Part shown: positions 36,955 to 45,050 of the stretch, in pieces
How positions within the stretch are numbered: the stretch's first letter is position 1
How the letters are laid out: every line of letters begins with the position of its first letter
Source of the DNA: Sporomusa termitida
Lineage (GTDB): Bacteria > Bacillota > Negativicutes > Sporomusales > Sporomusaceae
DNA: 64,000 nucleotides
Direction: 5' to 3'
Assembly: GCF_007641255.1 (NCBI RefSeq)
Contig: NZ_CP036260.1
Span: 62,001-126,000 of the forward strand
Position numbers and translations under genes: made by a program
The notes under the pieces: model-generated
What the model was told of the DNA's origin: nothing
The model's input: only the letters and a program-made list of their open reading frames with translations
Databases searched by the model: none

Positions 36955-38202
36955 ATGACAGAAACTAATTATAACCGCTGGCATTGTGTGTATGGTGCAG
37001 TGTTGCTTCAGTTATGTTTAGGTGTTGTATATATATGGAGTATTTTTCGCACACCTATAGAAAAAATGTTTGGGTGGTCTACAAGTGACGTATCTCTGGC
37101 GTTTACCATTAACTTGGCTATGATACCAATCATGATGATAGCCGGCGGATATTTAACGCCCAAGATGGGCGTACGGAAAGTAGCTATTCTCGGCGGCGTT
37201 ATGGTTTTAACCGGCATGTACATCACCAGCAAAACTTCCAGCCTTTGGATGCTGTGGCTGGGGTATGGTTTTCTGACTGGTGGCGGTGTAGGCGTTGCTT
37301 ACGGTGTACCCATTGCAACTCTTGTCAAATGGTTTCCTGACAAACGCGGTTTGATAACCGGTTTGGCTGTAGGCAGTTTAGGCTTTGGCTCTGTTTTATT
37401 TACGCAGGTCGGATATTACTTAATGACAAAAGTGGGAGTTATGGATACGTTCTCCATATTGGGGATAATGATATTTGTCGGTGTAATTTTAGGTGCTTTG
37501 TTAATTAAAGCTGCGCCGGATGGTTACACCCCGCCAGGATGGACGCCTCCACCTGTTAAAGCCGGTCAAGCGGGGCCGAGTAAGTATGACTTTACCCCCC
37601 GGGAAATGTTGGGCACACCTCATTATTACTTCTTATTCATTATGTATACTTTTGCCAATGTCTGTGCTTTAATCATCATTGCGCATGCTTCTCCTATCGG
37701 GCAAAAGGTGGCCAACTTAACACCGGCTGAGGCGACTACTATTGTCAGTCTTTTAGGGTTATTTAACTCTGTAGGGCGGCTTTTCTGGGGGGCGGTCTCT
37801 GATAAACTGGGGCGTCTTAAATCAATATTCGCGATGTTTGTGCTTAGTGCTATAGCTATGTTTTCAATGAATTATCTATCTTCATATTGGCTGTATGCAT
37901 TAGGCGTGTCGATAATAGGATTTTGTTTTGGCGGTACGGTGGGCGTATTCCCTTCCATTACGGCAGACACTTTTGGCCCTAAATATGTCGGGGTTAATTA
38001 CGGCCTGATACTGTTAGCCTACGCTGTTGGCGGCATTATAGGTCCGATAATGGCGGCATGGGTTAAAGAGTTTTCCGGTGGGGAATATTATCTGGCGTTT
38101 ATTATTAGCGGCAGCCTTTGCCTAATAGGCGCAATTATGGCAATGACATTCAAGGCACCTAAGCCGCCGGTGATAGGGGAGCAAAAATCTGCTGCTCTTT
38201 AA
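36955..38202 (+). CDS. MFS transporter, OFA (oxalate/formate antiporter-like) family
   Basis: A 415-residue, 12-TM carrier. The N-terminal block LLQLCLGVVYIWSIFRTPIE and the loop WGAVSDKLGR are characteristic of OFA members, which carry small monocarboxylates or dicarboxylates. Placed between crotonase and an acyl-CoA dehydrogenase, it probably imports the short-chain acid (for example crotonate or 3-hydroxybutyrate) that the CoA-transferase activates. AGGAGGG precedes the ATG at 36955; an upstream in-frame start has no site. Confidence 0.88.
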   Translation: MTETNYNRWHCVYGAVLLQLCLGVVYIWSIFRTPIEKMFGWSTSDVSLAFTINLAMIPIMMIAGGYLTPKMGVRKVAILGGVMVLTGMYITSKTSSLWMLWLGYGFLTGGGVGVAYGVPIATLVKWFPDKRGLITGLAVGSLGFGSVLFTQVGYYLMTKVGVMDTFSILGIMIFVGVILGALLIKAAPDGYTPPGWTPPPVKAGQAGPSKYDFTPREMLGTPHYYFLFIMYTFANVCALIIIAHASPIGQKVANLTPAEATTIVSLLGLFNSVGRLFWGAVSDKLGRLKSIFAMFVLSAIAMFSMNYLSSYWLYALGVSIIGFCFGGTVGVFPSITADTFGPKYVGVNYGLILLAYAVGGIIGPIMAAWVKEFSGGEYYLAFIISGSLCLIGAIMAMTFKAPKPPVIGEQKSAAL

Positions 38203-38273
38203 ATGGCCTAATGCCAGAACGGTGATTTAGGTCCTCAAGCAATGTTTTGAAATAATTGATTGGAGTGAAGAAA

Positions 38274-39413
38274 ATGCAAACGAAAAATACAGCTATGTTA
38301 ACAAATGCCCGGGACTTTTGCAAAACTCGGCTTACGCCTATTGCCAAGCAATTGGACGAGGCTGGTAGATTCCCGCAAGAATTCTTAAGCGAAATGGGGC
38401 AGGCTGGATTCCTTGGCATAAATTATCCGGCTGAATACGGCGGTAAAGACTGTGATGCGTTAACAGCATATAAAGTTATCGAAGAATTTGGCAAAGTGAG
38501 CGCCGGCGTAGCTTTGACAGTACATGTTCACTGGATGGTTGCTGATATAATCCTGAAATATGGCAGCGATGAGCAGAAGCAGAAATACCTTCCCAGTCTG
38601 CTGAAAGGGGAAAAAGTTGGGGCTTTCTGTGTCAGTGAATTTCAGGCCGGGTCAGATGCTGCTGCAATACGAGCTGCCGCAAAGAAGACGGATCGCGGGT
38701 GGATTGCCGAGGGACCCAAGTGGTTTTGCACTAACGGCGGGCTAGCGGATATTTATTTAATCGGCTTTAAAACCGATCCCGAAGCCGGTGCCAAAGGCAT
38801 TAGCATGTTTATTGTAGAAAAAGGAACTCCCGGTTTTACGATCGGCGAACCGGAAGGAAAGATGGGCTGCAGAAGTTCTGTTACCACTGGTTTGAATTTT
38901 AATGATTGCGTTCTGGGTGAGGGTACACTGATCGGGAAAGTAAACGAAGGCTTCAAGGTAGCTATGTACGCCCTGATTGCCGGCCGCTTAGGCATGGCCG
39001 CGATGGGATTGGGCATTGCTGAGGCGGCATTGGCTGCTGCCGCCGGGTATGCCAATAAACGGACCGCTTTCGGTAAACCGCTCACGGCCCTTTTTTCGGT
39101 TCAGGAAATGCTGGCCGATATGCATGTGAAAATTGAGGGAGCAAGATTGCTGGTGTATGATGCTGCCGCCAAACGCAGCAACGGCAAGGATTATTCCCTT
39201 GAGGGTTCTGTTGCCAAATTATTTGTCGCTGAAACCGTTAATGTGACTTGTCATAAGGCCCTCCAAATTTTTGGCGGACATGGTTATATGAAATATTACG
39301 ATATCGAGCGGATTGCCAGGGACGGCCGGTTAATTGATATTGGTGTGGGGGCGTCAGAAGTTTTAAAAATGGTTGTTGGCGGCGCAGTAGCCAAGCTAAA
39401 GGGCGGCGAATAG
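38274..39413 (+). CDS. acyl-CoA dehydrogenase family protein without an evident catalytic Glu
   Basis: A 379-residue acyl-CoA dehydrogenase-fold protein with the FAD/substrate blocks FCVSEFQAGSDAA, WFCTNGGLADIY and FGGHGYMKYYDIERIARDG. Where the paralogues carry YEGT it reads GVGA, so the catalytic Glu aligns with Val358. The alternative position used by isovaleryl-CoA and long-chain enzymes (Glu before Arg in helix G) is Gly in LIAGRLGM. It may use another base, have another reaction, or be a non-catalytic partner. GGAGTGA precedes the ATG at 38274. It is the last gene of the first sigma-54 unit. Confidence 0.88.
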   Translation: MQTKNTAMLTNARDFCKTRLTPIAKQLDEAGRFPQEFLSEMGQAGFLGINYPAEYGGKDCDALTAYKVIEEFGKVSAGVALTVHVHWMVADIILKYGSDEQKQKYLPSLLKGEKVGAFCVSEFQAGSDAAAIRAAAKKTDRGWIAEGPKWFCTNGGLADIYLIGFKTDPEAGAKGISMFIVEKGTPGFTIGEPEGKMGCRSSVTTGLNFNDCVLGEGTLIGKVNEGFKVAMYALIAGRLGMAAMGLGIAEAALAAAAGYANKRTAFGKPLTALFSVQEMLADMHVKIEGARLLVYDAAAKRSNGKDYSLEGSVAKLFVAETVNVTCHKALQIFGGHGYMKYYDIERIARDGRLIDIGVGASEVLKMVVGGAVAKLKGGE

Positions 39414-39429
39414 ACACTTATTTGAAACG

Positions 39430-39480
39430 CCTGGCAACCCTGCATTAATTGCAAAATGCAGGTTGCCAGGCCTGCATTTT
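39430..39480 (+). terminator. terminator of the thiolase unit
   Basis: CCTGGCAACC-CTGCAT pairs with ATGCAG-GTTGCCAGG (one bulged C) and is followed by CCTGCATTTT. The loop again contains TGCAAAATGCA, similar to the enhancer half-sites. Confidence 0.75.
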
Positions 39481-39562
39481 GTCATGCCTGGGCTGCTTTA
39501 CAATGTTCCCTAACTTATCTTTCCGGGGAAAAGTTCTACTTGGAGGAGTTTGCAATCGCAAC

Positions 39563-39600
39563 CATGCAAAACTGCATTAATAATCGTGCAATTTTGCATG
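39563..39600. promoter_or_regulatory. two tandem enhancer-type palindromes
   Basis: CATGCAAAACTGCATT (39563-39578) and CGTGCAATTTTGCATG (39585-39600) match the 31868 palindrome at 13 and 12 of 16 bases. They are spaced 22 bases (two helical turns) apart and sit 114-151 bases upstream of the -24 element at 39714. Confidence 0.72.
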
Positions 39601-39713
39601 AAGCCTTAGGGCTTGCTTAGTAGCAGGAGGTATCTTTATTGCTTTTTATAATTAATAGTCAACTGAAAGTACCGGCAATTAAGGATTTCAAAATTACATT
39701 CTTTTATGCCCTA

Positions 39714-39729
39714 TGGCACGCTTATTGCG
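39714..39729 (+). promoter_or_regulatory. sigma-54 promoter, near-perfect -24/-12
   Basis: TGGCACG-CTTA-TTGCG matches TGGCACG-N4-TTGCW in all positions but the last. It drives the acyl-CoA dehydrogenase/Etf unit; about 85 bases of leader follow. Confidence 0.88.
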
Positions 39730-39813
39730 ATACTTATTAATGAATGTGTATTAGCCCCAGAGGCAGTACAGGATTTTACTGAAGGTAAACAATCTAAAAA
39801 AGGGGAGAAAACT

Positions 39814-40950
39814 ATGTTAGTCTTAAACAATGAACAAGCAGATATACAAAAGCTTGTCAGAGAATTTGCGCAGAAAGAAATTGCTCCCAGAGCGGCAGCT
39901 TATGACCACAGTGAAGAGTTTCCCTGGGACAATATCAAAAAGATGGCTGCAATCGGCCTAATGGGCTTACCTATTCCTGAACAATATGAAGGGATGGAGA
40001 CAGATGCGGTTAGCTATATCATTGCTATAGAGGAAATATCTAAAGCTTGTGCAGCCACCGGCGTCATTTTAGCTGTTCACACGTCTGTAGGAACTCTGCC
40101 TATTTATTACTTTGGGACTGAAGCACAAAAACAAAAATATATTCCGGACCTGGCAAGCGGCAGAAAAATTGGAGCATTTGCTTTAACTGAGCCTAACGCT
40201 GGGTCCGATGCCTCTAAAGTCGCTACCACTGCCACTTTAGAAGGTGATCACTATGTCCTTAACGGAACAAAATGTTTTATCACTAATGGTGCAGCGGCAG
40301 AAACCTTTATCGTCTTGGCTTCTATAGACAGAAGTAAAGGGACAAAAGGAATCACGGCCTTTATTGTAGAGAAAGCTACTCCCGGCTTTTCCGTAGGCAA
40401 AAAAGAAGAAAAAATGGGCATTCGCGCTTCCTCGACCACCGAAATAATTCTGGATAATTGCCGCATTCCCCAAGAAAACCTGCTGGGAAAAGAGGGAGAA
40501 GGTTTTAAAATTGCGATGACGGCTTTGGATAGCGGCAGGATTGGTATCGGTGCACAGGCTTTGGGTATAGCGGAAGCGGCTTATCAGGAGGCCGTTAAAT
40601 ATGCTAAGACTCGTGAGCAATTTGGCAAACCGATTGCGTCTTTCCAGGCGATATCATTTATGCTCGCAGATATGGCTATCCAAATTGAAGCGGCCCGCCT
40701 TCTGGTTTATAATGCCGCCGCTTTGAAAGACGCCGGCCGGCCATTCGGAAAAGAGGCGGCTATAGCGAAGACTTTTGCGTCTGATACAGCGGTCAAGGTG
40801 GCCCTGGACGCTATTCAGGTGTTAGGCGGCTATGGTTATTCACGCGAATACCCTGTGGAAAGATTACTGAGGGATGCGAAAATAACTCAGATTTACGAAG
40901 GTACAAATCAAATTCAAAGGATAGTTATTGCCGGTCATATTCTGAAATAG
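39814..40950 (+). CDS. acyl-CoA dehydrogenase (butyryl-CoA type)
   Basis: The 378-residue enzyme has the catalytic Glu362 in YEGTNQIQR and canonical LTEPNAGSDAS, GGYGYSREYPVERLLRD blocks. It oxidises a short acyl-CoA or reduces the enoyl-CoA, exchanging electrons with the Etf encoded next. The open frame reaches 39706, but that region contains the sigma-54 promoter, so the start must be downstream; the ATG at 39814 has GGGGAG. AcDH-EtfB-ferredoxin-EtfA is the gene order of carCDE in caffeate-respiring Acetobacterium. Confidence 0.93.
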   Translation: MLVLNNEQADIQKLVREFAQKEIAPRAAAYDHSEEFPWDNIKKMAAIGLMGLPIPEQYEGMETDAVSYIIAIEEISKACAATGVILAVHTSVGTLPIYYFGTEAQKQKYIPDLASGRKIGAFALTEPNAGSDASKVATTATLEGDHYVLNGTKCFITNGAAAETFIVLASIDRSKGTKGITAFIVEKATPGFSVGKKEEKMGIRASSTTEIILDNCRIPQENLLGKEGEGFKIAMTALDSGRIGIGAQALGIAEAAYQEAVKYAKTREQFGKPIASFQAISFMLADMAIQIEAARLLVYNAAALKDAGRPFGKEAAIAKTFASDTAVKVALDAIQVLGGYGYSREYPVERLLRDAKITQIYEGTNQIQRIVIAGHILK

Positions 40951-40989
40951 TCTAATATTCCGGAGTAACACTTAATAGGGGGCTAGCTA

Positions 40990-41778
40990 ATGGAAATCAT
41001 TGTCTGTGTCAAGCAGGTGCCTGACACCACAGAAGTAAAAATTGATCCGGTGACGAATACACTTATTCGCCAGGGTGTGCCAAGTATCATCAATCCCTTT
41101 GACAGAAACGCCGTGGAAGCGGCTTTGCAGTTAAAAGAAAAGCAGGGGGGCAGTGTCACCGTTATCTCTATGGGACCGCCGCAGGCCAAAGAGGCCTTAA
41201 AAGAGTGTCTGGCAATGGGCGCTGATTCGGCAGTACTTATCAGTGAAAGAGCTTTCGGCGGGGCCGATACGTTAGCAACCAGCTACACTTTGGCCGCGGC
41301 AGTCAAAAAGCTTGGTGCCTTCGACATCATTTTTTGCGGTAAGCAGGCTATTGACGGGGATACGGCCCAGGTCGGGCCGGAAATGGCCGAGCATTTAGGT
41401 ATTGCCCAGCTGACTTATGTGGCCAAAATTGATGTTGTTGAAGACAATACCGTCCGGGTTGAACGCGAGCACGAGGATGGATACGAAATCATCGAAGTCA
41501 AGTTACCCCTTTTGGCCTCGGTGGTTAAATCTATTAACGAACCACGGTTTCCAACTGTTAAAGGAACAATGAAGGCTAACCGCATGGAGATTCCTGTTTG
41601 GACAGCTGGCGATCTTGCTGTGGATGAACAAAAGATCGGCCTTAAGGGATCACCGACGCAAGTCGGTAAGATATTCACACCGCCACAGCGTACCCAGGGT
41701 GTAATCATAAAAAAAGATACGGCAAGGGAAGCGGTTGCCGAGCTAATCCGAAAACTATCTGACGCAAAGATTGTGTAA
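40990..41778 (+). CDS. etfB: electron transfer flavoprotein beta subunit
   Basis: The 262-residue EtfB starts EIIVCVKQVPDTTEVKIDP and carries GGADTLATSY and DGDTAQVGPEMAEHLG. It is a clear paralogue of the EtfB at 11003, including identical stretches such as DPVTNTLIR. It pairs with the ferredoxin-fused EtfA encoded 17 bases later. The combination suggests an Etf that connects NADH, ferredoxin and acyl-CoA. Confidence 0.93.
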   Translation: MEIIVCVKQVPDTTEVKIDPVTNTLIRQGVPSIINPFDRNAVEAALQLKEKQGGSVTVISMGPPQAKEALKECLAMGADSAVLISERAFGGADTLATSYTLAAAVKKLGAFDIIFCGKQAIDGDTAQVGPEMAEHLGIAQLTYVAKIDVVEDNTVRVEREHEDGYEIIEVKLPLLASVVKSINEPRFPTVKGTMKANRMEIPVWTAGDLAVDEQKIGLKGSPTQVGKIFTPPQRTQGVIIKKDTAREAVAELIRKLSDAKIV

Positions 41779-41795
41779 CGAGGGGGAAATATACA

Positions 41796-42989
41796 ATGGC
41801 AGTAACAGTAACAAAAGAATGTGTCGGCTGCGGCTCCTGTGAACCAGTATGCCCTTTCGGGGCCATTGAAATAAAAGATGACCAAGCCATCATCACCGAA
41901 GCATGTACCCAGTGCGGCGCCTGTATCGATACTTGCCCGGTAGGAGCCATACAGCGGGAAATAGAAGCCAAGCAGGTGTCTATGGACAAAACCGAATACA
42001 AAGATGTTTGGGTTTATATTGAAACATCGGCAGGCAAACCGCGTAATGTCGGCCTGGAACTTTTGGGTGAAGGCCGCAAGCTGGCTGATGCCATGGGCCA
42101 AAACCTGGCAGGGGTACTTATTGGCAATAACATTGCAGAACTGGCCAAAGAAGTTTTTGCTGCCGGCGCCGATAAAGTCTACTTAGTGGAAGCACCTGAA
42201 CTTGCCCACTACAGTACTGATGGCTACACCGCAACCTTTACTGAACTTATCAATTCCTACAAACCTTCGGTCATCCTGCTGGGAGCGACGAACGACGGGC
42301 GCGACCTCGGGCCGCGTATTGCCTGCCGTGTAGGTACCGGCCTGACTGCCGACTGCACCGGACTTGGTATCGACGCTGCCACCGGCCTTGTGGCCTGGAC
42401 TCGTCCGGCCTTTGGTGGCAACATTATGGCTACTATTCTCTGTCCGGAACACCGGCCCCAGATGGGAACGGTCCGTCCTTCTGTATTTAAGCGTCCGGTG
42501 CCGGATTATGCAAGCAGCGGTGAAATTATCCGGGCAGCTAACACTGTGAAGGTCCAAGACATTCGCACTAAGCTTGTTGAAGTGATAAAGGTATGCACAG
42601 CATCCTGTAACCTGGAAGAAGCTGAAATCATAGTGTCCGGTGGGCGTGGTTTGTGTAAACCGGAGAATTTTGCGCTGGTGGAAGAACTGGCAACTGTTCT
42701 GGGTGGGGCTGTAGGAGCCTCACGCGCGGCCGTGGATGCCGGCTGGAAGCCGGTTTTACACCAGGTTGGACAGACCGGAAAGACCGTAGGGCCCAAAATT
42801 TACTTTGCCTGCGGTATATCCGGCGCTATCCAGCATATGGCAGGGATGTCGTCATCAGATATTATCATCGCTATCAATAAAGATCCTGATGCGCCGATAT
42901 TTAATATGGCCGATTACGGTATCGTCGGTGACATCACGGAAGTATTGCCAATTCTGACGGAGGAATTTAGAAAGATTAAAGCAGGTTGA
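41796..42989 (+). CDS. etfA: EtfA with N-terminal 2x[4Fe-4S] ferredoxin domain
   Basis: A 397-residue fusion. Residues 1-60 form a bacterial-type ferredoxin with Cys9, 12, 15, 19 and Cys37, 40, 43, 47; residues ~70-397 are EtfA with SGGRGL, GGAVGASRAAVDAGW, GQTGKTVGP and ISGAIQHMAGM. The same architecture is known for CarE of the bifurcating caffeyl-CoA reductase. It probably relays electrons between ferredoxin and the Etf flavins. GAGGGGG precedes the ATG. Confidence 0.94.
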   Translation: MAVTVTKECVGCGSCEPVCPFGAIEIKDDQAIITEACTQCGACIDTCPVGAIQREIEAKQVSMDKTEYKDVWVYIETSAGKPRNVGLELLGEGRKLADAMGQNLAGVLIGNNIAELAKEVFAAGADKVYLVEAPELAHYSTDGYTATFTELINSYKPSVILLGATNDGRDLGPRIACRVGTGLTADCTGLGIDAATGLVAWTRPAFGGNIMATILCPEHRPQMGTVRPSVFKRPVPDYASSGEIIRAANTVKVQDIRTKLVEVIKVCTASCNLEEAEIIVSGGRGLCKPENFALVEELATVLGGAVGASRAAVDAGWKPVLHQVGQTGKTVGPKIYFACGISGAIQHMAGMSSSDIIIAINKDPDAPIFNMADYGIVGDITEVLPILTEEFRKIKAG

Positions 42990-43042
42990 CTGTTAGCAGT
43001 CTAGAAAAGCAATTTGTAGTGTCATTCCCGTACAGGGGCGGG

Positions 43043-43076
43043 CAAATAGCGTGCTGATCAGCACGCTATTTGTGTT
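43043..43076. terminator. 30-bp perfect palindrome, convergent terminator
   Basis: CAAATAGCGTGCTGA and its exact complement form a 15-bp dyad, followed by TGTT. It separates etfA from the opposing aconitase X genes and could stop transcription from both sides. Confidence 0.7.
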
Positions 43077-43084
43077 AAGGTGTC

Positions 43085-44377
43085 TTATTTCCACTCGCCA
43101 CGCCATCTGCCCGTCAGGGCCGCGTCAATACAGTTGTCCTGGGAGCCGTAGCATACCTGAAGAGAATCGTCAGGATAACAGCCGGTTATGTAGTAGGACT
43201 GTTTCGCGGAGTCGACGGCAATATTTTTGACACCTGTCGGTACGCCTCCCATGGCAGCCATGCATGTGCCTGTCATAAGGTGGGCGCCGGCAGCCTCGAA
43301 AATCCTTACGTAACCGAGGTTCTTGGCGACATCGTACAGCCACGGGGTGGACATGATCCAGAAGGGTATTTTGCATTTCCTGCCCTCCAACTTGCGGGCA
43401 AGCAGCATAAGGTCAACGATGTTCAGGTGCGGACAGCCGAGGTAAACCATGTCGACCACATCGCTGGTGTGGTAATTTAGCGTGTCGTAAGTCTTTTTTA
43501 GGTCGTCCTCATCTATCATAATGACCTGGCGGGGGCTCTTATTGCCGAAAGCCATTTCAAGAGTGAGCGCTTCCGGTGTACTGCCGGGAATATGGTACAT
43601 ACGGACAGCACCGCCTGTGTTCATACTGGAATTAAGCTTACAGAGTTGAGTGGTGGTAGGTTTGGCCGTACCTGTAAGGCAGGGTATGGCTAGACCGCAT
43701 TCCTCACCCACTGCGAAACCGAACACATCCCACTCCAGGTCGGACTTAATGAGTCGCTCTGTCTCTACGAGAACAGTAGCATAGCGGTTTTCGGTCACAT
43801 GCATGTCATAATAGACAGCCTTGCCGAGAAAGCAGGTGGCAAAGCTGCCGTCGATATTGGTACGGGCGCCAAGTACCGCATTGCAGTAGGGAATGGCGGA
43901 ACTTTCATTCCAGGAGCAGTGCTGGCCAATAGTGGGCAGATATGAGGCGGTAAGGTATGAAACGCAGGAATGCGTAGTCATCATACCCATTTTTCTGTAA
44001 AGAGTATAGTATTCCTCATGCATTGCATTTTCGTGAAAGCAGGGGTCGTCATGGGCGTTTTTGCCATAGGTGAGCATATGGCAGTGTTCCCAGCCATGCA
44101 TGGGGGTGAGTTCGTAGAAAGGGGATTTGTTGGCGAAGGTTGGAATTTTAAACGTTGCACCGCTGGCAACAAGCTGTTCAAGTTCCTCAAGGGGAAACTC
44201 ATATTGCGGTATCGCTGCGGTCAATGGTGTGTGAAAATCCCCTGTACCGTCCAAGTCGACAAGCTTCTCAGCGCCGGCAACCTCGGCCATTTCCACAAGA
44301 TACTGCAGGCAAAGCCGGGGAATGTGTCCTTTTTCGCCCTGAAGCATCCGTTGTTCATCATCAGTTAAGAAGATCAT
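43085..44377 (-). CDS. aconitase X, catalytic (large) subunit
   Basis: A 430-residue protein of the AcnX/DUF521 family. Recognisable blocks are MHGWEHCHMLTYG, HCSWNESSAIPYCNAVLGAR-TN (typical GEHIAWAESSAVVFANSVLGARTN) and the C-terminal VDSAKQSYYITG. Family members are Fe-S dehydratases: cis-3-hydroxy-L-proline dehydratase in bacteria and phosphomevalonate dehydratase in archaea. This copy is divergent, so its substrate is open. It overlaps the small-subunit stop codon by ATGA and is therefore coupled to it. Confidence 0.85.
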   Translation of the reverse strand: MIFLTDDEQRMLQGEKGHIPRLCLQYLVEMAEVAGAEKLVDLDGTGDFHTPLTAAIPQYEFPLEELEQLVASGATFKIPTFANKSPFYELTPMHGWEHCHMLTYGKNAHDDPCFHENAMHEEYYTLYRKMGMMTTHSCVSYLTASYLPTIGQHCSWNESSAIPYCNAVLGARTNIDGSFATCFLGKAVYYDMHVTENRYATVLVETERLIKSDLEWDVFGFAVGEECGLAIPCLTGTAKPTTTQLCKLNSSMNTGGAVRMYHIPGSTPEALTLEMAFGNKSPRQVIMIDEDDLKKTYDTLNYHTSDVVDMVYLGCPHLNIVDLMLLARKLEGRKCKIPFWIMSTPWLYDVAKNLGYVRIFEAAGAHLMTGTCMAAMGGVPTGVKNIAVDSAKQSYYITGCYPDDSLQVCYGSQDNCIDAALTGRWRGEWK

Positions 44378-44790
44378 ATCGTTACCTCTTGGTTTCTTTT
44401 CGTTATTTCGATGTAGCCCTCATCGGCATTTACCAGTACGATATCTCCTGTCTCGATATAATCAAGAGGATCCATTTCAAAATCGGTCATGGACGGGATG
44501 CGCCCGGTCATTGCGCAATTAACAGTCAGTGGGCAGCTCTCGGTATGTACAAAAGCCGCAGGTTTAGCGCCAAGACCATAATACACAAAGCCTCCTGAAC
44601 CGCGAGGATAGGGATAAACAAGTACTTTGTCCGTGTAACAGACCTTGAACAAGGGGTGGTTGCGCTCGGTAGTGTATCCGTGCACAAAATTACAGTTTGT
44701 GAAACCTTCAAGAGGCTTGCGGGAAACGATAGCTTCCGCCTGCACACAGCCGGGGAATTCGCTGCGGCCTTTAATTCTAATTTTTTTCAC
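44374..44790 (-). CDS. aconitase X, swivel (small) subunit, DUF126
   Basis: The 138-residue protein corresponds to the swivelling domain of AcnX. The conserved serine loop is visible as PRGSGG (usually RGSSSGS) after KVLVYPY; the GGVDP-type block is replaced by HGYTTERNHPL. It forms the heterodimer with the large subunit. The start is GTG with AAGGAG ten bases before it. The gene diverges from a LysR regulator. Confidence 0.82.
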   Translation of the reverse strand: MKKIRIKGRSEFPGCVQAEAIVSRKPLEGFTNCNFVHGYTTERNHPLFKVCYTDKVLVYPYPRGSGGFVYYGLGAKPAAFVHTESCPLTVNCAMTGRIPSMTDFEMDPLDYIETGDIVLVNADEGYIEITKRNQEVTI

Positions 44791-44838
44791 AAGATAATTG
44801 CTCCTTTTCTGGCCTTTTTTTAAAAATTCAGAGTCGTA

Positions 44839-44862
44839 AATAAATTATAATATTGATTTATT
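44839..44862. promoter_or_regulatory. inverted repeat between acnX and lysR
   Basis: AATAAAT and ATTTATT enclose 10 bases, a spacing compatible with a LysR-type site in this divergent gap. The sequence is AT-rich, so support is modest. Confidence 0.35.
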
Positions 44863-45050
44863 AAATAGTACAATATCCATAGCGCGCGCTGATATAACTT
44901 TCAGGGAATGCCAACACGATGTATTACGCTGCATGTAAAGATGGGGGCTTGAAGATCTCTGTTCGGTTATGGTATATTACAATCGTCAATACTACTGTAA
45001 CGATAAAACGTTATATTGTCTTTCTTATATTCGATGAGGAGGCTGCAACA

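Noticed and set aside
39706-39813. N-terminal extension of the acyl-CoA dehydrogenase reading frame
   Set aside because: It contains the near-perfect sigma-54 promoter and no ribosome site; the GGGGAG-preceded ATG at 39814 gives the family N-terminus.
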